Shown piece by piece: positions 1 to 7,647 of a DNA stretch of 64,000 bases. This DNA comes from Chlamydiia bacterium (GTDB taxonomy: Bacteria; Chlamydiota; Chlamydiia; Chlamydiales; GCA-2402025), in contig JAUICV010000002.1 in assembly GCA_030427725.1 (NCBI GenBank), positions 481,226-545,225 of the forward strand, written 5' to 3'. The translations under genes and the position numbers were made by a program. The notes under the pieces were generated by a model. That model made no database searches, was not told where the DNA came from, and saw nothing but the letters and a program-made list of their open reading frames with translations. How positions within the stretch are numbered: position 1 is the stretch's first letter; every line of letters starts with the position of its first letter.

Positions 1-1
1 A

Positions 2-514
2 AAAACTGTAGCAGCGTTTGTTATTTCGATGATTTGGATCGGTTTAGCTGTCGGGTGTCCGCTTCTCGGAAAAGTTTCAGATTTGATTAGAAGACGAAAA
101 CCATTGCTTATTGGTTGTTCATTCATTGGTTTAGTTGCCTCATCGGCCTTATTTTTTCTGCCTGTATCGAGTCCTTTACTGCTTAGTGTTATATTTTTTG
201 GGATAGGCTTAGCAGGATCTGGCCAAAACTTGTCCTTTGCTGTGATGGCAGAGCAGGCTCCAAAATCACTTAGAGCAACAGCTTTAGGGTTAAATAACAC
301 AGCAATTATGGGACTGGCAGCCCTATTACCTCCATTTGTAACTTCTATAATCCAAAGTAATACGGGAGGCGGTGCTCTTACTGCTATTGCTATGGAAAAG
401 GGGCTTATTTTAGTTCCAGTTTGTTTTGCAGTAGCCATAAGTTTGTCCTTTTTTCTACTGAAAGAGACTTATTGTCGCGAACAAAATGCGATTTATCACA
501 TCAATAAAGAATGA
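2..514 (+). CDS. MFS transporter, C-terminal part (cut by window edge)
   Basis: The reading frame is already open at base 2 and ends at 514, so this is the 3' end of a gene that starts outside the window. It encodes about five membrane segments with the inter-helix charged loop SDLIRRRKP typical of the seventh-eighth helix turn of major facilitator carriers. It is a paralogue of the complete carrier at 19298-20611: both share a GxGxSGQxLSFA-like segment, a G[LF]NNxA motif and the ending KETYC. The substrate cannot be told. The next gene starts 59 bases downstream on the same strand. Confidence 0.8.
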   Translation, partial: KTVAAFVISMIWIGLAVGCPLLGKVSDLIRRRKPLLIGCSFIGLVASSALFFLPVSSPLLLSVIFFGIGLAGSGQNLSFAVMAEQAPKSLRATALGLNNTAIMGLAALLPPFVTSIIQSNTGGGALTAIAMEKGLILVPVCFAVAISLSFFLLKETYCREQNAIYHINKE

Positions 515-572
515 GTCATTTGCAATAAATGCTAAGGCTTGTAATTATCCGGATTTTTTATCTTTAGACTAG

Positions 573-1466
573 GTGATCGCTATCTTTGATAAGTCTTGTT
601 ATAAAGTTTTAGGATATGGTGGGGTAGCCGTTCTTTTTTGGTCGTTCAGTGCTTATGTGATTTGCACCTTGAGAGCGGTCTCTTTATTGATTTTTTTAAG
701 TGTTACTCAAATAGTAGGCGGTCTTGTTGGCATTTTTATTGAGAAGCAGACAAGTTCTTTAAAAGCTTTAAAGACTCACATAAAAACAGACTGGGGCTAT
801 CTACTGTTGTTATTAGTAAATTTTTTTACTTATCCCTTAGCTCTTAGGTCAGCCCCTGCGGCTCATGTTGATCTAATTTTTTATATATGGCCATCTCTTC
901 TGATCTGTTTGGAGCTTCTTAGAAAGAAGCAAAAACCTAGTAAGCTGAAAAGCTTAGGGGTTTTGTTGTGCTTTGTGGCTCTCTTTGTTTTATTCATTCC
1001 AGATTTGCTTACAAGTGAGGTTAAAGGGTCGTATATTTTAGGGTATGTGGCTAGCATTGTCGGAGCATTTTCCTGGGCTATCTATTGTCTTTTCTCGAAT
1101 TATTATAAACGATACGATATGAGCAAAACATCTCTGGATATTTTTCTTACGGGGATTTTCTTTGCCATTGCTATTTTTTTATTTGAGCCTCGGCCAGTAG
1201 TTTCCTTTAGATCCTTTACTCAGTTATCTTTGTATGGATTAGTTGTATTCGGATTAGCTTTTCCTCTTTGGTCTAAAGCCTCTAACCAAAATCATCCATT
1301 TTTGTTAAGTATGCTAGCAAGCTTTATTCCAGTACTTTCGATTTTTTGGCTCGTCGTCGGGGGCGTTGTTACTCTTTCATTTTGGGTAATAAGCTCTTTT
1401 GCGCTTGTTTTAGTGGGTGGTGTTTTAACCCAGCTCAAATCAACTAAATTAAGAAAGAAGTGCTAA
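573..1466 (+). CDS. DMT/EamA-family membrane transporter (YddG-like)
   Basis: The 297-residue protein has about ten hydrophobic helices arranged as two EamA halves, the architecture of drug/metabolite exporters. The phrase IFYIWPSLLI in the first half matches the NYLWPSL-type segment of YddG-like aromatic amino acid exporters, which are the closest group I recognise; this is a family resemblance and not proof of substrate. The start is a GTG at 573 with only a weak purine stretch before it; the first hydrophobic helix begins around residue 13, so any start much further downstream would damage the fold. It follows the MFS gene on the same strand and may share its transcript. Confidence 0.75.
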   Translation: MIAIFDKSCYKVLGYGGVAVLFWSFSAYVICTLRAVSLLIFLSVTQIVGGLVGIFIEKQTSSLKALKTHIKTDWGYLLLLLVNFFTYPLALRSAPAAHVDLIFYIWPSLLICLELLRKKQKPSKLKSLGVLLCFVALFVLFIPDLLTSEVKGSYILGYVASIVGAFSWAIYCLFSNYYKRYDMSKTSLDIFLTGIFFAIAIFLFEPRPVVSFRSFTQLSLYGLVVFGLAFPLWSKASNQNHPFLLSMLASFIPVLSIFWLVVGGVVTLSFWVISSFALVLVGGVLTQLKSTKLRKKC

Positions 1467-1562
1467 ATTAGATATTTTGAAAAATAAATTTATGCATTGC
1501 TCTATAACAAAATATTAGAATTGAATACAGTTCTTCACAGAGAAATAACAGGGATAAATAAG

Positions 1563-3200
1563 ATGTCTTGTGTGGATATTCGGATGAGTCAAATAGCTCC
1601 TTATGGCTTGAACTGCGCAAATTGGGAAAAGGGTTGTAAAGAGCTTTCCTCAAGATCAAGTGAAGTGAAAAGGCTTTGGATGCAGTTGTTTTCTGAGCAA
1701 TGGAGTGAGCGGCGGTTTGATAGAGAAATCACAGCTATGAATAGAACGTTGAAAAATCTTCGCAATACCTTAGATGTGTTTTTTAAAGTTCATAGGAGTG
1801 TTGAATCATTAGTAGACCAAAATGGGCCTTCTAGAAAGAGGATTTTTTCTAAAAAAGTATTACACTTAGACGCCTTGCTAGATCCTTCGTATCAGGTAAT
1901 AAAAAAAAGAACTCAAGATGGTACTACATACAAAGTAGCTATAGAACAGTCTGATATGAAGTGGTTTTTCAGAGAATTTGAAAAAATTTCAAGTTTCGAC
2001 GATGTATTAAAATTGATTCTAATTAATGAGGAATTTCTTTCTAAAAATAGAGGGAGCTTTGATCAGAAAGTTATAGATAAACTTAAAAAAAATGTTGGAC
2101 GGCATGTTGTGCAAAGGGAAAACTTGTACTGGTATCGTTTGAATCGTGAGTTCCAATCAAATAGGCATACTTGTGTCACACTAGAAAATTTTCACAATTC
2201 CTTATTGGTTAAAAAAGTGTGTAGGAAAAGTTTACCGAAAGAGATGATCTCTGTTTTTAAAGAAAGTGAATTAGCCTTAAGACTAAATTCACCATTTATT
2301 TTGACTCCAGAAATGATGTGTAGAGGAGGGGCTTATTTCCCTTATCAAAAAAATGGGGATTTAAGCCAAGTTTTAAACAAGCAATCTTGTGAGGGAAAAG
2401 CTCTCTCTTATGCAGAATGTACTGAAGTTTTGTATGGGGTGGCAAAAGCTTTGGAGGCTCTCCATTTGAATGGAATCATCCATAGAGATATAAAGCCAGA
2501 AAATGTTTTGATAAAAGAAAACGGAAAGGCGCTTCTCTGTGATCTTGGATGCAGTGTTTTAGAGGAGCAAGTTCATCAGGAAAATCATCAGGTAACTGGC
2601 ACAGGTCTTTATTTGCCGCCTGAAGTTTATGAATCAAACCCATACAGTTATTCTTTAGATATCTGGTCATTTGGGGTGGTGCTTTTTGAAATATTGTTTA
2701 ACGAGATGCCTTTTCCAGAGCATCTTCAACGGATCTCGGAGAATGCAGAGAGGATTAGATATAGACTGCGTCATAAGATACTAGGAAATGAAGAGGCAAA
2801 AGAAAACCTAAAAGAATATATCAGAATCCTAAATGAGAAAAGCCAGTTAAAAGAAAGTATAGAGTTTCAATCTATGTTAAAGAAACTTTCTAAGAAGAAG
2901 GCTTCTAATTTTGACGAAAGAGATGTTAATTTTTTTACGAAGATTTATCGTAGTGCACATTATTTCCAAAGGACGTCTTGGATTTGTCACAATCTCTCGA
3001 GTCCAGTTTTCATGCACGAATATATTAAGAAAAACTCCTTGATGTCAAAGCAGTCTTACAGAATATCAGATTCTGGAGAAACTCTAATGGGGCTTCTTTT
3101 TACATGCCTTCAAAGAGACCCTAGAGCGCGTCCTCAGGCTTCAGAAATAGTAGAGTATCTGGAGAAGGTGTGTAATGCTAATCCACAAAAAGCTGGATAA
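1563..3200 (+). CDS. Hanks-type Ser/Thr protein kinase
   Basis: The start is set at the ATG at 1563 because AGGG lies nine bases before it; an upstream in-frame TTG at 1497 lacks such a site. The 545-residue protein has a helical, basic N-terminal region of about 200 residues, then a eukaryotic-like kinase domain. The catalytic loop HRDIKPEN is near residue 307, followed by a metal-binding DLG in place of DFG, a PPE-type activation/P+1 segment and DIWSFGVVLFE. The C-terminal lobe carries an insertion of over 100 charged residues before the closing LLFTCLQRDPRARP motif. It is unrelated in layout to the kinase at the right edge. All core catalytic residues look present, so activity is expected; substrate unknown, possibly a secreted effector. 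Confidence 0.85.
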   Translation: MSCVDIRMSQIAPYGLNCANWEKGCKELSSRSSEVKRLWMQLFSEQWSERRFDREITAMNRTLKNLRNTLDVFFKVHRSVESLVDQNGPSRKRIFSKKVLHLDALLDPSYQVIKKRTQDGTTYKVAIEQSDMKWFFREFEKISSFDDVLKLILINEEFLSKNRGSFDQKVIDKLKKNVGRHVVQRENLYWYRLNREFQSNRHTCVTLENFHNSLLVKKVCRKSLPKEMISVFKESELALRLNSPFILTPEMMCRGGAYFPYQKNGDLSQVLNKQSCEGKALSYAECTEVLYGVAKALEALHLNGIIHRDIKPENVLIKENGKALLCDLGCSVLEEQVHQENHQVTGTGLYLPPEVYESNPYSYSLDIWSFGVVLFEILFNEMPFPEHLQRISENAERIRYRLRHKILGNEEAKENLKEYIRILNEKSQLKESIEFQSMLKKLSKKKASNFDERDVNFFTKIYRSAHYFQRTSWICHNLSSPVFMHEYIKKNSLMSKQSYRISDSGETLMGLLFTCLQRDPRARPQASEIVEYLEKVCNANPQKAG

Positions 3201-3266
3201 ATTAACTGCAAAGTGGTTAAACCTTTTTAAGAAGATTTATAGTTGATTCCTAAGTGAGGGAGAAAT

Positions 3267-3917
3267 ATGCTTTTGAAGTTTATTGTTTTTGTTGCAGTGC
3301 TCTGTTTTGGACTTGGAGGAAAGTTGATGGCTATCGATTATGAGATTTTAAAAGGGGAAAGGTTGTTATCTGCGATTGACGATTTAGCTAAGCTTCGAAT
3401 TGAAGTATTTAAAGAGTATCCATATCTTTATGAAGGTGATATGAGTTATGAGAGAAAATATTTAAAAACTTATGCGAGCGAACCAGATAGTGTATTAATT
3501 GTCGCAAAAGATCAGGACAAATTTATAGGAGCTATTACAGGAATTCCTTTAAAAAAATCGTTTCAAGAGCTGATAGATTGTTATGAAAAGCAAAATGCAT
3601 CACTAGATGAGGTGTATTATTTGGGTGAAATTGTTCTTCAAAAAGAATATCGGTCTCAAGGTATTGGAGTTAAACTCTATGAGGAATTTGAATGGCACGT
3701 TAGGTTTTTACCCGGGTTTGAAAAGATAGCTTTTTGTGAGGTAAAAAGAGAAGAGTCTCATTTACAAAAACCGCCAGAATACAAGAATTTAGATGAATTC
3801 TGGGAGAAAAGAGGATATGAAAAACTTCCTAACAGGGTGGCCTATTTTTCTTGGAAGGAGATAGGCTCTGAAGAGGAAACAAAGCATCCCATGGTCTTTT
3901 TTGAAAAAAAAATATAA
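3267..3917 (+). CDS. GNAT-family N-acetyltransferase with a signal-like N-terminus
   Basis: The 216-residue protein contains the GNAT acetyl-CoA binding element (QKEYRSQGIGVKLYEEF, about residues 130-146), preceded by the beta4 strand YYLGEIVLQ. Residues 1-20 are hydrophobic (MLLKFIVFVAVLCFGLGG) and resemble a Sec signal peptide, which is unusual for this cytoplasmic family. Two starts are possible: ATG 3267 with GAGGGAG before it, or ATG 3327 with GGAGG before it, which would remove the hydrophobic part. The longer form is listed because its ribosome site is good and the hydrophobic stretch would otherwise be unexplained. Substrate unknown. Confidence 0.75.
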   Translation: MLLKFIVFVAVLCFGLGGKLMAIDYEILKGERLLSAIDDLAKLRIEVFKEYPYLYEGDMSYERKYLKTYASEPDSVLIVAKDQDKFIGAITGIPLKKSFQELIDCYEKQNASLDEVYYLGEIVLQKEYRSQGIGVKLYEEFEWHVRFLPGFEKIAFCEVKREESHLQKPPEYKNLDEFWEKRGYEKLPNRVAYFSWKEIGSEEETKHPMVFFEKKI

Positions 3918-3973
3918 CAATTTTTTAGGAACGTTTCATCAAGTACCCAAATCTTGAGCTTATCGGAGTAAGT

Positions 3974-5179
3974 ATGCTAAAATTATCCACCATGGATATA
4001 GATTTTAAAATGTTTGATTTCAAAGATGGTGTACTTGCTTTAAAGCAGCTTGGGTACTATTCGATTATTTCGCTTTGCGTTTTCTTTTTAGCGTTCTTAG
4101 TCCACAAAATTACTCAGCGCTATATTTTAAAAGGTGTTCGCGCTGCCATAAACAAATTACCTCCGAAGTGGGGCTCTATCGCTCTTAGAGGGCATGTTTT
4201 TAAAAGAGCGTCGCTTTTGCTCCCAGTAGCTGTTGTCTATGCTTTAATTCCAGCTCTTTTTCATAGCCTTCCTACTTTGACAGAATATTTGCTACGAGCA
4301 CTTCAGGCGTATTTAATTTTTATTACGCTGCTCGTTCTAAGTGAAATCATCAATTCTGTTCATGATGTTTATCAAACCTTTGCGGTAGCAAAAGAAAAGC
4401 CTATTAAAGGGCTTTTACAAATTGTGAAGCTAGTCCTTTTTTCTCTTGGATTTATCTTGATTATTTCCAGGATTCTAGGACAATCCCCAAGTCTTTTACT
4501 CGGTTCATTGGGTGCATTAACCGCCGTATTAATGTTAGTATTTAAAGATCCTCTACTAGGGTTTGTTGGGGGATTCCAGCTTGCTGCAAACCATATGGTA
4601 AGTGTGGGTGATTGGATTGAAATGCCAAAGCATGGAGCTAATGGAGATGTAATTGATATCTCGATTACTTCTGTTAAAGTCAGAAATTTTGATAAAACCA
4701 TCACTACAATTCCAACCTATACGCTGACTACAGAGTCTTTCAAGAACTGGAGAGGGATGTTTGACTCTGGGGGCAGGCGTATAAAAAGAGCTCTACTCAT
4801 AGACCAACAGACCATTAAATTTTGCAACCAAACTATCATAGATAAATTTAAGCAAAGTCCTTACCTTAAAAGTTATATAGAAAAGCTAGGGGATAAAAAA
4901 GAAACAAATCTGGGACTGCTTAGAGAGTATATAAAAAATTACTTAGATCAACACGATAGGATTCATTCTACTGGGATGTTGTTTTTGATTCGTCATTTGG
5001 ATCCTACAGAAAATGGACTGCCTCTTGAAATCTATGTCTTTACAAAAGACACGGTATGGAGAATCCATGAAGAAATTCAAGCTGAAGTTTTTGAGCACAT
5101 CATTGCTGTCATGAAAGACTTTGAACTTTCCATTTTCCAATCAGCCGTACAGGTAAATACAAAGGCTTTCACTCCTTAA
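3974..5179 (+). CDS. MscS-family mechanosensitive channel, YbdG type
   Basis: The 401-residue protein has about five membrane helices in residues 25-205 and an MscS beta domain after them. The segments LVFKDPLLGFVGG, GDWIEMPKHGANGDVIDI, DKTITTIPTY and SFKNWRGM follow the E. coli YbdG (MscM-type) pattern closely, and the length agrees with YbdG (about 415). The family opens under membrane tension and relieves hypo-osmotic stress in the inner membrane. GGAG lies just before the ATG. It is a single gene, converging on the nucleotidyltransferase gene 8 bases downstream. Confidence 0.9.
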   Translation: MLKLSTMDIDFKMFDFKDGVLALKQLGYYSIISLCVFFLAFLVHKITQRYILKGVRAAINKLPPKWGSIALRGHVFKRASLLLPVAVVYALIPALFHSLPTLTEYLLRALQAYLIFITLLVLSEIINSVHDVYQTFAVAKEKPIKGLLQIVKLVLFSLGFILIISRILGQSPSLLLGSLGALTAVLMLVFKDPLLGFVGGFQLAANHMVSVGDWIEMPKHGANGDVIDISITSVKVRNFDKTITTIPTYTLTTESFKNWRGMFDSGGRRIKRALLIDQQTIKFCNQTIIDKFKQSPYLKSYIEKLGDKKETNLGLLREYIKNYLDQHDRIHSTGMLFLIRHLDPTENGLPLEIYVFTKDTVWRIHEEIQAEVFEHIIAVMKDFELSIFQSAVQVNTKAFTP

Positions 5180-5187
5180 GAAAGACA

Positions 5188-6531
5188 TTACTCAATGTAA
5201 AGTCCGTTTAGGTTCTGATCTTTTGGAAATTTCGGGGTGAAAAAAGGTGTATAATACTTCATGGCCAGTTCAAATTTAGCCGATGTTTTTTCCCCAGTAA
5301 CCCTTTCAAAGATACGTCTATTTTTCTCATAGATTGTATCATGGACGAAGTTGATACCATTTGGGCCTTCAAGGGTTTTTATGGGTGCAAAATTTTCAAA
5401 GCGATTTAGATAAACAACTTCAGGTTTATCAGCTAAAGAAACTAAATCAGTTATGAACTTTTCACCCTTCCAACCCCATATATCATGATAGCTTTGAGAG
5501 GGTGCATCATATTTTCTCATTTTTTTCTTAACCCAATGGATAGGAAGTTTTTTGTCTTCAAAGCACCGTCTTAAAAAACTAAGAGAGATACAAAAAAGAT
5601 TTGTGTTCCCGTAGGGATAGGCAAGCTCTTCTTTCTTATGGGCTGTGTAAAGCGTTTCATTAAGGTTGTTATAATCGATAATAGAAAGATGGTTATGATT
5701 AAATGCAACTAGACCTGTGTTCTCTTTTAAAGAGGTTCTTTTGTTACAATAAAATGTAATATCATTTTCATTGCGGATATGTCTTCCAATAAGAGCGGTA
5801 TCGAAAGGATTCGCAAGGGGATTATCAATAGGGGCAACAACTAGGTGTTGGATGCCTTGGGTTTCTAGTTTATCGAAGTAGCCTGATTGAAAAAGTGCTT
5901 GAAGAAATCCTCCGTTTCCATTCGGTCCTTTTGCCAATTTTTCAGGAGATGACAAAAACCATTTGTTATTATCACTAACAAAGGGAAGTGATGGCTGTTC
6001 TATTATTTCCAAATAGGGGGAGATTTTGTCTAAAAATGTTTGATGCTCTAAGAACGAAGTCGTGTCTTTAATATTTTGTTCAGACGTTAATAAAAAGATA
6101 GGTAGATGGATATTTAGACTCGAAAAAATGCTAGAGATAGTCTCTATTTTTAGCTCAATAAGAGACTTCTTTTTTAAAGGGCTTATAGGAAAACAGGCTT
6201 TAGGCATATCAAAATCAAGTCTAGAGCCATCTCCACCAGCTAATATAAGCGTTGATACGACTTCATCTTTAAGTGCTTTAATGCCTTGTTCAGAGTCTGC
6301 GGCGTTTGTTTTATCAACCTGTATTAAAGACTTGAGGCTATCTGTTGGAATTGGAGTTGGCGTTGTACGTGTCTGTATCAGGTCAGGATATTGATAATTT
6401 AGCTTAGCTAGCTGATTTAGAAAGTTATCTTGAGCTTCTGTAGAAAGTTTTTCATAGGATTCAATGAGCTCTTTTTGGTTTTGCATTTTTAAGTACTCGA
6501 ATAGATCAATTTTAGAAATGTTAAGTGCCAT
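5188..6531 (-). CDS. UAP1-type UDP-sugar pyrophosphorylase (UDP-GlcNAc pyrophosphorylase family)
   Basis: The 447-residue protein carries the UDPGP-family nucleotide loop LAGGDGSRLDFDMPK near residue 97 and the uridine-binding GPNGNGGF near residue 200, as in eukaryotic-type UDP-N-acetylglucosamine pyrophosphorylases; Chlamydia encodes a member (CT715). The reaction would be UTP plus hexosamine-1-phosphate giving UDP-sugar and pyrophosphate. UDP-GlcNAc is the likely product, but UDP-glucose or UDP-GalNAc cannot be excluded. It is the last gene of a four-gene minus-strand operon, three bases after the HEAT-repeat gene, which suggests that it feeds the GT2 synthase encoded divergently at 11753. 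Confidence 0.82.
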   Translation of the reverse strand: MALNISKIDLFEYLKMQNQKELIESYEKLSTEAQDNFLNQLAKLNYQYPDLIQTRTTPTPIPTDSLKSLIQVDKTNAADSEQGIKALKDEVVSTLILAGGDGSRLDFDMPKACFPISPLKKKSLIELKIETISSIFSSLNIHLPIFLLTSEQNIKDTTSFLEHQTFLDKISPYLEIIEQPSLPFVSDNNKWFLSSPEKLAKGPNGNGGFLQALFQSGYFDKLETQGIQHLVVAPIDNPLANPFDTALIGRHIRNENDITFYCNKRTSLKENTGLVAFNHNHLSIIDYNNLNETLYTAHKKEELAYPYGNTNLFCISLSFLRRCFEDKKLPIHWVKKKMRKYDAPSQSYHDIWGWKGEKFITDLVSLADKPEVVYLNRFENFAPIKTLEGPNGINFVHDTIYEKNRRIFERVTGEKTSAKFELAMKYYTPFFTPKFPKDQNLNGLYIE

Positions 6532-6534
6532 GGA

Positions 6535-7647
6535 TTATAAAAAAGCTCCAAGTATTATTAAAGGATCTTGATTGATTGGGAAAATTTTTTGAAGTGAATG
6601 TTGTAAAGACTCATATGAAAAAGTCTGTACTAGTTGGCAAGTGCCCCGAATATTAGGGTTGGGATTTTTCATTTCAAGCTCTAAAATTTTTTCACCATCT
6701 TTTCCTAAGCCAGAAAGAGAATGGGCAGACATAAGTTTAACAAAATAGTGTTCATCACCAAGAGACTCTTGTAAGTTTTCGATACTTTGTTTAGCTCGTA
6801 GCATACCTAGAATATGAGCAGCAAGGGCTCTAATGATCCACTCAGAGTCTTTCAAGGCGTTAATAAGAGTTTCAACGCCTTCTTTACAAGGGGTGTTTTC
6901 TAAAGCTCTTAATCCCCACCAGCGAACTTCGAAAGATTCATGATGAATGAAAGGAGTTAGTTCATCATAAGACAAAAAACCGGTCCTAAGGGATAATATT
7001 TTTAAGCAAGCAAGCTTATTTTCAAAGTCCTTGGTTTCTTGAAAATAAGCATAAGTTTGTTCATAAATTTCAAATGTGGCGTTAATAATGAGGTCTCTAT
7101 AAAGAAATTGGGATCGCAGAGGTTCTTTAGCTATTTTATTAATTGTTTCTTTAGTTGTTAATGAGATGCCATAAAGCAGGGCACATTTAGTGGCAGCTAA
7201 GTTTAAAAGGCCATGCTTTTTTGATAAGATTTTGATTGTTAAAGGAAGGTATTCTTCAGTTGGGCATACGGAAATGCCGAGTAGGGCTGTGTACTTGTTA
7301 ATCCAGAATGTTGAGTGAAGAAGCTTAAGCATTTCTTCTCTTAAATGGATGGTTACTATTTCCTGTTTTAAATAATCCCAGTAAGAGTCACTGAGAATAT
7401 TATCAATTTTTATTATTTCAGGGATGAGCAGTTTAGCTTTAACAAAAGGTTTTGGAACAAAATGATAAAAAACATCGATTTTTTTTGTGATCATTTGGAG
7501 GATCATTTGAGATAAAAATTGACCTTTCCATTCTTTTTTTCTTTTTAATAGTTCCAAAGTAAAAAGAAGGCTTATGCACAGGACAAGCATTACTGCCAAA
7601 CTTATGTATTCGAAGTAAACAATTTTTATTAACAAATAATCGGTCAT
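6535..7647 (-). CDS. Membrane-anchored HEAT-repeat protein
   Basis: The 370-residue protein has one N-terminal membrane helix (about residues 12-32), a basic KRKKEWKG stop-transfer, and a cytoplasmic helical domain. The last 150 residues are clear HEAT/PBS-lyase-like repeats (for example SFEVRWWGLRALEN, DSEWIIRALAAHILG, DEHYFVKLMSAHSLSG). No catalytic motif is seen, so a scaffold role is likely. Its ATG overlaps the end of the multi-receiver gene by four bases (translational coupling), and the UDP-sugar enzyme follows after three bases. HEAT proteins recur beside GT2 synthases and TPR/beta-barrel genes in other bacterial exopolysaccharide loci, which supports a role in assembly or control of the synthase. 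Confidence 0.75.
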   Translation of the reverse strand: MTDYLLIKIVYFEYISLAVMLVLCISLLFTLELLKRKKEWKGQFLSQMILQMITKKIDVFYHFVPKPFVKAKLLIPEIIKIDNILSDSYWDYLKQEIVTIHLREEMLKLLHSTFWINKYTALLGISVCPTEEYLPLTIKILSKKHGLLNLAATKCALLYGISLTTKETINKIAKEPLRSQFLYRDLIINATFEIYEQTYAYFQETKDFENKLACLKILSLRTGFLSYDELTPFIHHESFEVRWWGLRALENTPCKEGVETLINALKDSEWIIRALAAHILGMLRAKQSIENLQESLGDEHYFVKLMSAHSLSGLGKDGEKILELEMKNPNPNIRGTCQLVQTFSYESLQHSLQKIFPINQDPLIILGAFL

